From Dinoroseobacter sp. (GTDB taxonomy: Bacteria; Pseudomonadota; Alphaproteobacteria; Rhodobacterales; Rhodobacteraceae), in the NCBI GenBank assembly GCA_030066795.1, contig JASJAW010000022.1, positions 124,001-188,000 on the forward strand: 64,000 nt of DNA, read 5' to 3'. The position numbers and the translations under genes are program-made. Shown here piece after piece: positions 27,146 through 35,955 of the stretch (the first letter of the stretch is position 1; every line of letters starts with the position of its first letter). Under the pieces are notes generated by a model, which was not told the origin of the DNA, did no database searches, and saw only the letters and a list, made by a program, of their open reading frames with translations.

Positions 27146-27206
27146 GTATAGATGCGCAGGAGGAGCCGCGCGCAGGCGCCAAGGCGTCAAACCGGGAGCG
27201 AGGGAC

Positions 27207-29438
27207 ATGACAGATCACACCGCACAAGAAGACGATCACCTGATCGCCGAAGGCGTCGATGAAGAACCCGTCGAATCGAACCGCCGCATGTATGCCGGGC
27301 GCAACCTAGCGATCGTTAGCGCCTATGCCGCGTTCTATGCAGCGTTCCACATGGCAGCCCTCAACGGTTTGTCGATTTCCGAATGGACCGGCGTTTCCGT
27401 GCCCTTGCTGCCGACCTTCCCGATGGAGACGTGGAATTTCCGTATCGTGCACATCGCCGGTGCGCTGGCCCTCGGGTTCACGCTCTTTGCCGCCAATGCG
27501 AACTTTCCCTCCGAGGATAAGGAAACGCCTGTCCTGGGGTATATCGCCTATGTCTTAATGATTCCGGCGGTCTTGTCGCTTGTCATGGCGTTGTCCTTCG
27601 CATCTGACATCAAGGGCGGTGTGATGTGGAATGGGATCGACGAGGGCATCAAATTCAAAGAAACCTATCTCTATGGTCTGCCGCTTATCGTGGCGACCTT
27701 TGGCAGCATCGTTCTAAGCTGGTTTCACCGGCGCGCCCGACCGGGTTTTGCCGCACCAGACGCCGTTCTGGCGGTCTGCGGCATAGCCGTGGCGGCGTAT
27801 CTGATCACCATTTACGGCACGTTGATGCGTAACTCGACCGGGACGCCTTTTGCACCTATCGGCATTTCGATGGCTGCGGTTGCAGGCACCGCACTGATCA
27901 TGGAGCTCACCCGCCGTGTCGCAGGCATGGCGCTGATCGTTATCGCCGGCATCTTCCTGTGCTATGTCTTTGTCGGCCAGTATATGCCCGGCTTCCTTAA
28001 CGCGCCTGCGATTACATGGCAACGCTTCTTCAGCCAGGTTTACACCGACGCGGGGATTTTGGGGCCGACCACAGCGGTGTCGTCGACCTATATCATCCTG
28101 TTCATTATCTTTGCCGCCTTCCTGCAAGCATCGAAAGTCGGCGACTACTTCGTGAATTTCGCCTTCGCCGCTGCCGGACGTGCACGCGGCGGTCCCGCAA
28201 AAGTGGCGATCTTTGCCTCGGGCCTCATGGGCATGATCAACGGCACTTCGGCCGGGAACGTGGTGGCCACAGGGTCCCTGACAATCCCTCTAATGAAGAA
28301 GGTGGGCTATCACAAGAAAACTGCCGGCGCAGTGGAGGCTGCAGCCTCCACGGGCGGGCAGATTATGCCGCCGATCATGGGCGCTGGTGCGTTCATCATG
28401 GCCGAGATCACAGGCATTCCCTATACGGAGATCGCGCTGGCAGCCGTGATCCCCGCGATTCTGTACTTCGTGTCGGTCTATTTCATGGTGGACATGGAAG
28501 CCGCCAAGCTGGGCATGCGGGGCATGTCCGAGGATGAACTGCCGAAGTTCAACAAGATGGTCCGGCAGATTTACCTGTTCATCCCGATCATCATCCTGAT
28601 CTACGCGCTCTTCATGGGCTACTCGGTGATCCGCGCCGGGACCCTGGCCACGGTTGCTGCGGCCGTCGTCTCATGGCTCACACCGAACCGGATGGGGCTC
28701 AGGTCAATTGTGAAAGCCTTCGAGTTGGCCGGCGTAATGTCCGTGCAAATCATCGCGGTGTGTGCCTGTGCGGGCATTATTGTGGGCGTGATCTCCCTGA
28801 CCGGAGTTGGCGCGCGTTTCTCGGCCGTGCTTCTGGGCATTGCCGACGCCTCGCAGCTTCTGGCGTTGTTCTTCGCGATGTGCATTGCAATCCTGCTGGG
28901 CATGGGCATGCCGACGACGGCCGCCTACGCAGTGGCAGCCTCGGTCGTGGCCCCGGGCCTCGTCCAACTGGGAATTCCGCAGCTGACAGCGCATTTCTTC
29001 GTCTTCTACTTCGCTGTGCTCTCGGCCATCACGCCGCCGGTGGCATTGGCGAGTTATGCAGCCGCCGGGATATCCGGGGCTAACCCGATGGAAACGTCGG
29101 TGACCTCCTTCAAGATCGGGATCGCCGCCTTCGTTGTGCCCTTCATGTTCTTCTACAACTCCGCAATCCTGATGGATGGCACATGGCCCGAGGTCCTGCG
29201 CGCAGGTGCGACAGCCGTCGTGGGTGTATTCTTCCTCAGCTCAGGCGTCCAGGGGTGGTTCATGGGAGGACGCGCCGCGTGGTTCCTGCGGCTGGGACTG
29301 GTCCTGGCCGCTCTGATGCTGATTGAAGGCGGGATCATCTCTGACCTGATCGGCGTAGGCCTCGCGGTGGCGATCTTCTTCATACAGAAAATGTTCCATC
29401 CGAAGGGCGGCGCAATACCCGTGCGCGGCGCAGACTGA
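27207..29438 (+). CDS. TRAP transporter fused membrane subunit (DctQM type)
   Basis: A 743-residue protein with about 16-18 hydrophobic helices. The N-terminal part (about 30-230) corresponds to the small DctQ-like subunit. The remainder is the DctM-like large subunit with GLMGMINGTSAGNVVATGSLTIP, ASTGGQIMPPIMGAGAFIM and GMGMPTTAAYAV, the conserved re-entrant and sodium/substrate-binding stretches of the DctM family. Fusion of Q and M is the rule for TAXI-type TRAP systems. ATG 27207 follows GGGAGCGAGGG. Uptake is driven by Na+ or H+ gradients across the inner membrane. The substrate is not readable from sequence. Confidence 0.93.
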   Translation: MTDHTAQEDDHLIAEGVDEEPVESNRRMYAGRNLAIVSAYAAFYAAFHMAALNGLSISEWTGVSVPLLPTFPMETWNFRIVHIAGALALGFTLFAANANFPSEDKETPVLGYIAYVLMIPAVLSLVMALSFASDIKGGVMWNGIDEGIKFKETYLYGLPLIVATFGSIVLSWFHRRARPGFAAPDAVLAVCGIAVAAYLITIYGTLMRNSTGTPFAPIGISMAAVAGTALIMELTRRVAGMALIVIAGIFLCYVFVGQYMPGFLNAPAITWQRFFSQVYTDAGILGPTTAVSSTYIILFIIFAAFLQASKVGDYFVNFAFAAAGRARGGPAKVAIFASGLMGMINGTSAGNVVATGSLTIPLMKKVGYHKKTAGAVEAAASTGGQIMPPIMGAGAFIMAEITGIPYTEIALAAVIPAILYFVSVYFMVDMEAAKLGMRGMSEDELPKFNKMVRQIYLFIPIIILIYALFMGYSVIRAGTLATVAAAVVSWLTPNRMGLRSIVKAFELAGVMSVQIIAVCACAGIIVGVISLTGVGARFSAVLLGIADASQLLALFFAMCIAILLGMGMPTTAAYAVAASVVAPGLVQLGIPQLTAHFFVFYFAVLSAITPPVALASYAAAGISGANPMETSVTSFKIGIAAFVVPFMFFYNSAILMDGTWPEVLRAGATAVVGVFFLSSGVQGWFMGGRAAWFLRLGLVLAALMLIEGGIISDLIGVGLAVAIFFIQKMFHPKGGAIPVRGAD

Positions 29439-29456
29439 GCCTTGTGACACAGTGGC

Positions 29457-29484
29457 AAAGGCCGCGCCGAGTGCGCGGCCTTTT
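29457..29484. terminator. Bidirectional-looking intrinsic terminator after the TRAP operon
   Basis: AAAGGCCGCGC and GCGCGGCCTTT form a perfect 11-bp stem around a five-base loop (CGAGT), with TTTT on the plus side and AAAA on the minus side. It sits between the convergent permease and holC genes and can end both transcripts. Confidence 0.93.
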
Positions 29485-29488
29485 CAGC

Positions 29489-29944
29489 TCAGGTTTCCGC
29501 TTTCTTGTCCCAACTACCGGATTCCTGGCTCCAATACTGGGCCTTGCAACCCGCTCCGGTCAGACTGCGCCAATGCGCGCGCGCGGTCTCTACGGCGGCG
29601 GCATCGGTTCCATCAAAAAGGATCGAAGCGCGTTCAAGACCCGCGACTTCCTCCGGCGCGGGGGCAGCGCCCCCCACACAGATCAGGGCCTGACGGTCCG
29701 CCAGAGCCGGATCTGTTCCCAGCAGCACCGGCTGCTGCAGGTCGTGCTCTCCACCGTCCAATCCATGTGGCAGAAACCCTTCCTCCGGCCGCAGCCATAG
29801 AAGTTCGTCGAGATGTTCCAACTGCGCCCGGTCGGGTCCCCGCACGGCGACACGCCAGCCTGCGGCCAGCGATTTCTCCAACAAAACCGGGAGGGTCGCG
29901 TCAAGCGGCGTCCGGGTCATGTGGTAGAAATAGACCGCGCCCAT
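29489..29944 (-). CDS. holC: DNA polymerase III chi subunit
   Basis: A 151-residue protein starting MGAVYFYHMTRTPLDATLPVLLEKSL, the typical opening of HolC. Chi links the clamp loader to SSB at the replication fork. Family segments seen are the GWRVAVRG turn, LDELLWLRPEEGFLPHG, and the beta strand QPVLLG. The start ATG 29944 lies one base after the pepA stop (29946), so translation is coupled; a longer frame to 29992 is only pepA overlap. pepA-holC is a common pair in proteobacteria. Confidence 0.93.
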   Translation of the reverse strand: MGAVYFYHMTRTPLDATLPVLLEKSLAAGWRVAVRGPDRAQLEHLDELLWLRPEEGFLPHGLDGGEHDLQQPVLLGTDPALADRQALICVGGAAPAPEEVAGLERASILFDGTDAAAVETARAHWRSLTGAGCKAQYWSQESGSWDKKAET

Positions 29945-29945
29945 T

Positions 29946-31412
29946 CTAACCCTCGTAGTGATCCCGGATAAGGCGGTCGAGCGCACGTACACCCCAGCCG
30001 GTCGCCCCAGTGGGCGCGTAATCAGTTTCAGATTTCAGCGAAGCCGTACCGGCTATGTCCAGATGGCACCACGGGACATCCTCTTTCACGAAACGGCCAA
30101 GAAATTGTGCTGCCGTGATCGAGCCGGCAGCACGGCCGCCGACGTTTTTCATATCCGCAACACGCGACTTGAGCAGCTTGTCATAGGCCGGGCCCATCGG
30201 CATCCTCCAGGCGCCCTCGCCCTCAGCTGCAGCGGCCTTGATGAAGTCTGCAGACAGTTCGTCCGAATTCGAGAACACGCCTGTATTCTCATGGCCAAGA
30301 CCAATGATGATCGCCCCGGTCAGCGTGGCGAGGTTGATCATTCCCACGGGCTCGAAGGTTTCCTGCGCGTACCACATCACATCTGCCAGAACGAGACGGC
30401 CTTCAGCGTCAGTGTTTATCACCTCGATCGTATCCCCTTTCATCGAGGTCACGACATCGCCCGGGCGCTGTGCTTTGCCGTCAGGCATGTTCTCCACAAG
30501 CCCAACCAACCCGACGACATTGGCTTTGGCCTTGCGCAACGCCAATGCGCGCATCACGCCGGACACGACACCTGCCCCGCCCATATCCATCGTCATGTCT
30601 TCCATCCCGCCGGCTGGCTTGATGGAAATACCACCGGTGTCGAACACCACGCCCTTTCCAACCAGCGCAAAAGGTTTCTCGTCGCCGCCGCCCATCCATT
30701 TCATGATGACAATCTTGGAGGGGCTCTCGGACCCCTGCCCGACCCCGAGCAACGAGCCCATGCCGAGTTTTTCCATATCGGCTTCTTCCAGGACTTCGAC
30801 CTCGAGTCCCAGCTTTTTCATTGCGAGCAACCGGTCCGCGAACTCGACGGTGGTCAGGTGATTGGCCGGTTCATTTACCAGATCACGTGTAAAGAACACG
30901 CCATCCGCCACCGCCCGCAGATCTGCGTAAGCTGCCTCGACGCTGTCGGGCTTCGACACCATGACGGACATGGAACCAAGCTCGTCGTCATCCTTGGTCT
31001 TCCGTTCGGTGAAACTGTAAGCTCGCAGCGTCGCGCCATACGCCAGTTCCGCCGCACGTGCATGTCCACCTGCGCACAGCGTCAGGCCCTCTTTGCTCAG
31101 GGCTTTTCCGAGTCTGGCTCCGGCTTTGCGCGCCTCCAAGGCGGTTACCTTCTTCGGCAATTTGACCACGATGATCGCATCTGCCTCCAGACCCGCTGGA
31201 TACGCCAAGCGCAACACGTCACCGGTTTTCAGCTTCTCGAACGCCTCTGATCCGACAGCCCGCGCTACTGCCCCCTTGGCAAGCTTGTTTACCCGTTTCG
31301 CTGCAGGATCAAGCGTGCCCGTCTCCGGCACCAGAAGCGCGATCTTGCCCGTGGCAGATGCAAGCGCATCCAGGTCGGTTTCAGAAATGCTAATCTGGGC
31401 CAGTTTGGTCAT
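29946..31412 (-). CDS. pepA: Leucyl aminopeptidase (M17)
   Basis: A 488-residue M17 aminopeptidase with two metal ions. The catalytic signature NTDAEGRLVLADV is intact, and the metal site region GKGVVFDTGGISIKPAGGMEDM contains the conserved Lys and Asp. It removes N-terminal residues from peptides in the cytoplasm; E. coli PepA also binds DNA in XerCD recombination. ATG 31412 is preferred (CAGGGA eight bases upstream) over the in-frame ATG at 31427, which has no ribosome binding site. It diverges from lptF. Confidence 0.95.
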   Translation of the reverse strand: MTKLAQISISETDLDALASATGKIALLVPETGTLDPAAKRVNKLAKGAVARAVGSEAFEKLKTGDVLRLAYPAGLEADAIIVVKLPKKVTALEARKAGARLGKALSKEGLTLCAGGHARAAELAYGATLRAYSFTERKTKDDDELGSMSVMVSKPDSVEAAYADLRAVADGVFFTRDLVNEPANHLTTVEFADRLLAMKKLGLEVEVLEEADMEKLGMGSLLGVGQGSESPSKIVIMKWMGGGDEKPFALVGKGVVFDTGGISIKPAGGMEDMTMDMGGAGVVSGVMRALALRKAKANVVGLVGLVENMPDGKAQRPGDVVTSMKGDTIEVINTDAEGRLVLADVMWYAQETFEPVGMINLATLTGAIIIGLGHENTGVFSNSDELSADFIKAAAAEGEGAWRMPMGPAYDKLLKSRVADMKNVGGRAAGSITAAQFLGRFVKEDVPWCHLDIAGTASLKSETDYAPTGATGWGVRALDRLIRDHYEG

Positions 31413-31516
31413 GGGAATCCCTGTCATTTTTCAAGTTGCGGCACCCTAGACCGAGGCTCCAGCGAAGGCCAGCGCATCGCCTGACTGCAGAATATGTTGG
31501 GTTTTCCCCAAGAGAT

Positions 31517-31540
31517 CTTTCGCTTAGGGTGCGGCGAAAG
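31517..31540. repeat. Inverted repeat upstream of lptF
   Basis: CTTTCGC (31517-31523) and GCGAAAG (31534-31540) form a perfect 7-bp inverted repeat with a ten-base spacer, 33 bases before the lptF ATG in the pepA/lptF divergent gap. A regulator site or a 5'-leader hairpin is possible. Confidence 0.45.
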
Positions 31541-31572
31541 CACTGTGCTGCTCTAAGGACCCCCGCTGCGAG

Positions 31573-32712
31573 ATGCTCGCCCGTTATGACCGTTACACTC
31601 TCGGCCGGCTGACGGTCACGTTCGGTTTTTTCACCGTTGTGCTTGTCCTCGTGTTCTGGATCAGCCGCGCAGCACGCCTGTTCGACAAGCTTGTCGGAAA
31701 CGGCGAAAGCCTTGCTGTCTTCCTGGAACTCTCTGTGCTTACACTGCCTTACCTAATCTATCTTATCCTGCCGGTCTGTGTCTTTGCGGCCGCGATCCAA
31801 ACCGGCAACCGGATGGTCTCGGACAGTGAGATCGTGGCTCTGCAAACGTCTGGTGTAAGTGCTTTCAGGACTGCGCGTCCCGCCTTCATGATGGGCACCA
31901 TGGCAGCGCTGCTCATGCTTGTGCTTGCTCACGCCCTCATCCCAAACAGCCGAACGCAGATCGCTGAGCTCGAACGCAGCCTGGCGGAGGATTTCGGGGC
32001 ACAATTGCTCGACGAAGGGCGTTTCTTGACCCCTCTCCCGGGCGTAACGCTCTTTGTCTCAGACATCTCCGACGAAGGGGTTCTCAATCGCGTACTACTG
32101 GCAGATGCGCGGGTCCCCGAGAGCAACGTCATTTACACAGCAGAAGAGGCTCTTCTTGTGCGCTCTGAGCAAGGACCACAACTGGTGCTCATTTCTGGTC
32201 TGGCGCAGCAAATGGAACTCGACGGGTCCCTGTCGACTTTAAGGTTTGAGAATTTCTCGCTTGGGCTGGGAAAAACAGAGAGCGAGGGAGAACCCGTACT
32301 TCGCGACCTGCGGGGTTACGCGACCAAAACCCTTATCGAACGAGATCCAGACCTCATAACCTTGATTGGCACATCGCAAGCCGCCTTTGAGCATGAACTA
32401 CACACGCGATTTGCCACCCCGATGTTGGCGATCATTAACGCCGTTCTGGGATTTGCTGCCCTCTTGGTCGGCGGCTTCAGCCGGTTTGGCTTTTGGTATC
32501 AGGTGGCCGGGGGCATCGCGCTCAACGTCGTGCTTCAGGTCGGCGTGAATTTCGCAGAAGAAGTCGCACTGACGACGGCAGGGGCATGGCCCGTCGTTTA
32601 TGTTCCAGTCCTTGCCGGACTGATGGCGGTGCTGCTGCTGCTGTGGCTTGCGGATCACCCACCGCCAGTCAAACGCTGGCTCCACCGCAAAGTTGAGGCG
32701 TCGGCAAAATGA
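31573..32712 (+). CDS. lptF: LPS export ABC permease LptF
   Basis: A 379-residue YjgP/YjgQ-family permease. Three N-terminal membrane helices, a periplasmic beta-jellyroll domain (about 105-270) and three C-terminal helices are evident from hydrophobicity. With LptG and the ATPase LptB it extracts LPS from the inner membrane and hands it to LptC. The opening MLARYDRYTLGRL is typical. The end overlaps lptG by ATGA. It begins the lptF-lptG-lptD-surA-pdxA-rsmA run. Confidence 0.95.
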   Translation: MLARYDRYTLGRLTVTFGFFTVVLVLVFWISRAARLFDKLVGNGESLAVFLELSVLTLPYLIYLILPVCVFAAAIQTGNRMVSDSEIVALQTSGVSAFRTARPAFMMGTMAALLMLVLAHALIPNSRTQIAELERSLAEDFGAQLLDEGRFLTPLPGVTLFVSDISDEGVLNRVLLADARVPESNVIYTAEEALLVRSEQGPQLVLISGLAQQMELDGSLSTLRFENFSLGLGKTESEGEPVLRDLRGYATKTLIERDPDLITLIGTSQAAFEHELHTRFATPMLAIINAVLGFAALLVGGFSRFGFWYQVAGGIALNVVLQVGVNFAEEVALTTAGAWPVVYVPVLAGLMAVLLLLWLADHPPPVKRWLHRKVEASAK

Positions 32713-33800
32713 CGCTTCAGTTCTATTTCGCCCGTCGGTTCCTGCTGAGCTTTTTTGCGATCTTCTTCGTGTTCTTCGGCATCATGATGCTGGCCGATGT
32801 CGTTGAGAACATTCGAAAGATCCGAACAGACGGGTTTGGGCTACAGCAAGCGATGTATTTTGCGTTCCTCGATACCCCCGGAAAGCTCTACGAAATTGTT
32901 CCGCTGATAGCGCTGTTTGCCACCATCTCTCTCTTCCTGAAGATGGCCCGTACATCCGAACTCATCGTCACCCGCGCCGCGGGAAGATCAGCCATTCGAA
33001 GCCTGATCGCGCCCGTTTCCATGGCCTTGTTGCTGGGCGGTTTCTTTATTAGCGTGTTCAATCCGATTGTCGCTGCAACGTCGCGTATTGCGGACGAAGA
33101 GCGCGACGACATGCGGGGCCGCTCCGTTCTCTCGCTCAGTCAGAATGGACTTTGGTTGCGTCAGACAACGCTGGACGGACAAATGGTAATCCATGCTGCA
33201 TCAACCAGTCAGGATGGCACCACTCTCTACAATCCAACCTTTCTTGGCTTCGATCAATCCGGCCAGCCCGTGCAGCGTCTCGCTGCGACCAAGGCAGAAC
33301 TGATGCCCGGGGCTTGGGATTTGACAGGAGCCGTTGTCTGGGACCTTGATGAAAAGGCCAGCGGCCGGCCAACCAGCCAGTCGGTGCCGTGGCAACGGGT
33401 GCCCACGGAACTGACACTCGATCAGATCCGGGATAGCATTGGGGAGCCCTCCGCCGTGCCCATATGGGAACTGCCAGCCTTTATCGAACGGCTGGAAAAA
33501 GCGGGATTTGCCGCTCGCTCCCATCGTGTTTGGCTTCATACCGAATTGGCGGCGCCTTTGTTCATGGTGTCGATGGTGCTTATCAGTGCCGCATTCACAA
33601 TGCGCCATACCCGCTTTGGACGGACCGGAATGATGGTATTGTTCGCGGTGCTGCTGGGTTTTGCCATGTACTTTCTCAAAAGCTTTGCGCAAGTCCTTGG
33701 GGAGACGAACAAAATACCGATACTCGCAGCGGCATGGTTCCCTCCGATTGCCGGGATTTCATTGGCGCTCGCTTTGCTTCTTCATCAAGAAGACGGCTAG
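32709..33800 (+). CDS. lptG: LPS export ABC permease LptG
   Basis: A 363-residue partner of LptF with the same layout: three TM helices, periplasmic jellyroll, three TM helices. It begins MTLQFYFARRFLLSFFAIFF. The SELIVTRAAGRSA segment is the conserved cytoplasmic coupling region that contacts LptB. It overlaps lptF by four bases; lptD starts two bases after its stop, so all three are translated in series. Confidence 0.95.
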   Translation: MTLQFYFARRFLLSFFAIFFVFFGIMMLADVVENIRKIRTDGFGLQQAMYFAFLDTPGKLYEIVPLIALFATISLFLKMARTSELIVTRAAGRSAIRSLIAPVSMALLLGGFFISVFNPIVAATSRIADEERDDMRGRSVLSLSQNGLWLRQTTLDGQMVIHAASTSQDGTTLYNPTFLGFDQSGQPVQRLAATKAELMPGAWDLTGAVVWDLDEKASGRPTSQSVPWQRVPTELTLDQIRDSIGEPSAVPIWELPAFIERLEKAGFAARSHRVWLHTELAAPLFMVSMVLISAAFTMRHTRFGRTGMMVLFAVLLGFAMYFLKSFAQVLGETNKIPILAAAWFPPIAGISLALALLLHQEDG

Positions 33801-33801
33801 T

Positions 33802-35943
33802 ATGAGATCCCGGCATTCCAGCTTACTTGCGGCTTTGTGGCTTTCAGCGCTGCACGCTGGCAGTGCGATCGCACAGGACGAAGTACCTGCACAACCGCCG
33901 GCGACGCTGATTGCGGATCGTGTTCTGACAGATCAGGAAGGTCAGTTGCGGGCTGAGGGCGCGGTTGAAGTGTACTACGACGGCAATCGCATTCAGGCCA
34001 ATGCCGTGGTCTATGATCAGACTGAAGACCGTCTGACGATAGAAGGCCCGATCCGGTTGACAGACGCCAGCGGGCGGGTGCTGTTGCTGGCAGATCAGGC
34101 AGAACTCGATCGCTCTCTTTCAGACGGGATCCTGGGAAGCGCGCGCCTTGTTCTCGATCAGCAGATGCAGATCGCGGCCACAGAAATCAGGCGCACCCAG
34201 GGCCGATTTACACAGATGTATCAGTCGGTAGCCTCGAGCTGCGAAATATGCGCGGACGAGAGTGTCCCGCTCTGGCAGATCCGCGCCGAGCGCATCATTC
34301 ATGATCAGCTGGAGCAACAGATCTACTTCGAAAACGCCACTTTCGAAGTGGCGGGAACACCGGTGTTCTATCTTCCCCGATTTCGCGCCCCTGACCCTAC
34401 TCTTGAGCGCGCAACCGGGTTTCTCTATCCGCGGTTTCGCTCAACGAACAAGCTGGGATTTGGTATTGAAACCCCGTATTTTATCGTGCTCGACGATCAG
34501 CGTGACCTGACAGTAAGTCCAGCGGTGACCTCCGAGAATTCAAAGACCCTCGGCCTCCGCTACCGACAGGCTTTCAAAAATGGGGAGCTCGTTTTTGATG
34601 GCTACTATACGCGGGACGAACTAGAAGACGGCGATCGCGGGCTTGCAACTTTTGATGCGAATTTCAGACTGCCCATGGGGTTTGTACTGTCGTTTGATTT
34701 GGAAACGGTCAGCGACAGAAACTACTTCCGCGACTATGGCTTTGATGACAAAGACCGACTGGAAAGCGCGGTTGAGCTCTCTCGGACCCGGAAGAACGAC
34801 CTGTTTCGCGTCACAGGGAGCTATCTCACCTCATTTCGTGAAGATGAAGACAACGACCTTATCCCTCGCTACGTTCTTGACGGGCAATACAATTACCGTA
34901 TGACGCCGGCTCTCATCGGCGGCCAGGCAGAATTTCAATTGTCTTTGTTGGGTCTCACGCGGACGTCGGATGCAGACGTTCTCGGCAGGGACAGCGTACG
35001 TCTTAGCGGTATCGCCGACTGGCGCCGTAGCTGGACCAACTCGCTGGGTATGGTCGGCACCGCTGTTGGAGAACTGGCAATAGACGCCTATGATATTGAG
35101 CAAGATTCTCGGTTTAATTCCAGCATCATACGAACCACACCAAGCGTCGGAGCTGAACTGCGGTGGCCCCTGCAAAAACGAACTGCAACGGCGCAGCATA
35201 TTCTCGAACCCGTTGGCCAGCTTATTTGGTCGCGCGTCACAGATAAGCCCGTCCCCAACGAAGACAGTCAGACCGTAGAGTTCGACGAGGTCAGCCTGTT
35301 CCAATCGAACCGGTTCTCTGGTCGCGACCGTCTTGAAAGCGGTTGGCGTGCGAACCTGGGACTGGTTTGGACGCGTTACGCAGATAATGGTTGGGACAGC
35401 ACGGTGACGGTTGGGCGCGTCTTTCGCGAAGGGCGTGGCGACGGGTTTATCCCCGGTGTTGATCCCAGCGACAGCGCGTCTGACTGGCTTACAACGATCA
35501 AGCTTGAAACCCCTTTTGGACTTGATCTCATCAACCGCGCTCAGTACGGCACAGACTTCACGGTGGATAAGAATGCGCTCCGGCTCGATTGGAATACAGG
35601 CACGTCCGGCGTGGATCTCACATACACGTGGCTCCGGGAGTCCCTATTGGAAAACCGGAACGAGAACACGAATGAATTGCGCCTCGGAGGTTACCGACAG
35701 TTCAACACGAACTGGCGGGGGGATTTCGAATACACCTACGACGCCGAAAACTCCCGCCCACGCGAGGCAGAACTTGGTCTTACTTACCGCAGTGATTGCA
35801 TCACGGTCGACTTTTCGCTATCGCGCGACTGGGCTTCGTCCGCTAATCTCCGCGACACCACGGACTTCGGGATAACGTTTTCTCTCAACGGCTTCGGGTC
35901 CGACCCAAACAATCCGCGCCGCGCAAGCAGGTGCACCCTTTAA
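33802..35943 (+). CDS. lptD: LPS assembly protein LptD (outer membrane)
   Basis: A 713-residue protein with a signal peptide (AGSAIAQ, about 1-25), an N-terminal LptA-like beta-taco domain (about 30-190) and a large C-terminal beta-barrel ending in FSLNGFG. It inserts LPS in the outer leaflet together with the lipoprotein LptE. Four cysteines are seen: C147 and C150 (SSCEIC) and C666 and C711 near the C-terminus, so the long-range disulfides known from E. coli LptD (C31-C724, C173-C725) could form, although spaced differently. ATG 33802 is two bases past the lptG stop. Confidence 0.95.
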   Translation: MRSRHSSLLAALWLSALHAGSAIAQDEVPAQPPATLIADRVLTDQEGQLRAEGAVEVYYDGNRIQANAVVYDQTEDRLTIEGPIRLTDASGRVLLLADQAELDRSLSDGILGSARLVLDQQMQIAATEIRRTQGRFTQMYQSVASSCEICADESVPLWQIRAERIIHDQLEQQIYFENATFEVAGTPVFYLPRFRAPDPTLERATGFLYPRFRSTNKLGFGIETPYFIVLDDQRDLTVSPAVTSENSKTLGLRYRQAFKNGELVFDGYYTRDELEDGDRGLATFDANFRLPMGFVLSFDLETVSDRNYFRDYGFDDKDRLESAVELSRTRKNDLFRVTGSYLTSFREDEDNDLIPRYVLDGQYNYRMTPALIGGQAEFQLSLLGLTRTSDADVLGRDSVRLSGIADWRRSWTNSLGMVGTAVGELAIDAYDIEQDSRFNSSIIRTTPSVGAELRWPLQKRTATAQHILEPVGQLIWSRVTDKPVPNEDSQTVEFDEVSLFQSNRFSGRDRLESGWRANLGLVWTRYADNGWDSTVTVGRVFREGRGDGFIPGVDPSDSASDWLTTIKLETPFGLDLINRAQYGTDFTVDKNALRLDWNTGTSGVDLTYTWLRESLLENRNENTNELRLGGYRQFNTNWRGDFEYTYDAENSRPREAELGLTYRSDCITVDFSLSRDWASSANLRDTTDFGITFSLNGFGSDPNNPRRASRCTL

Positions 35944-35955
35944 AACCAGACGCAT

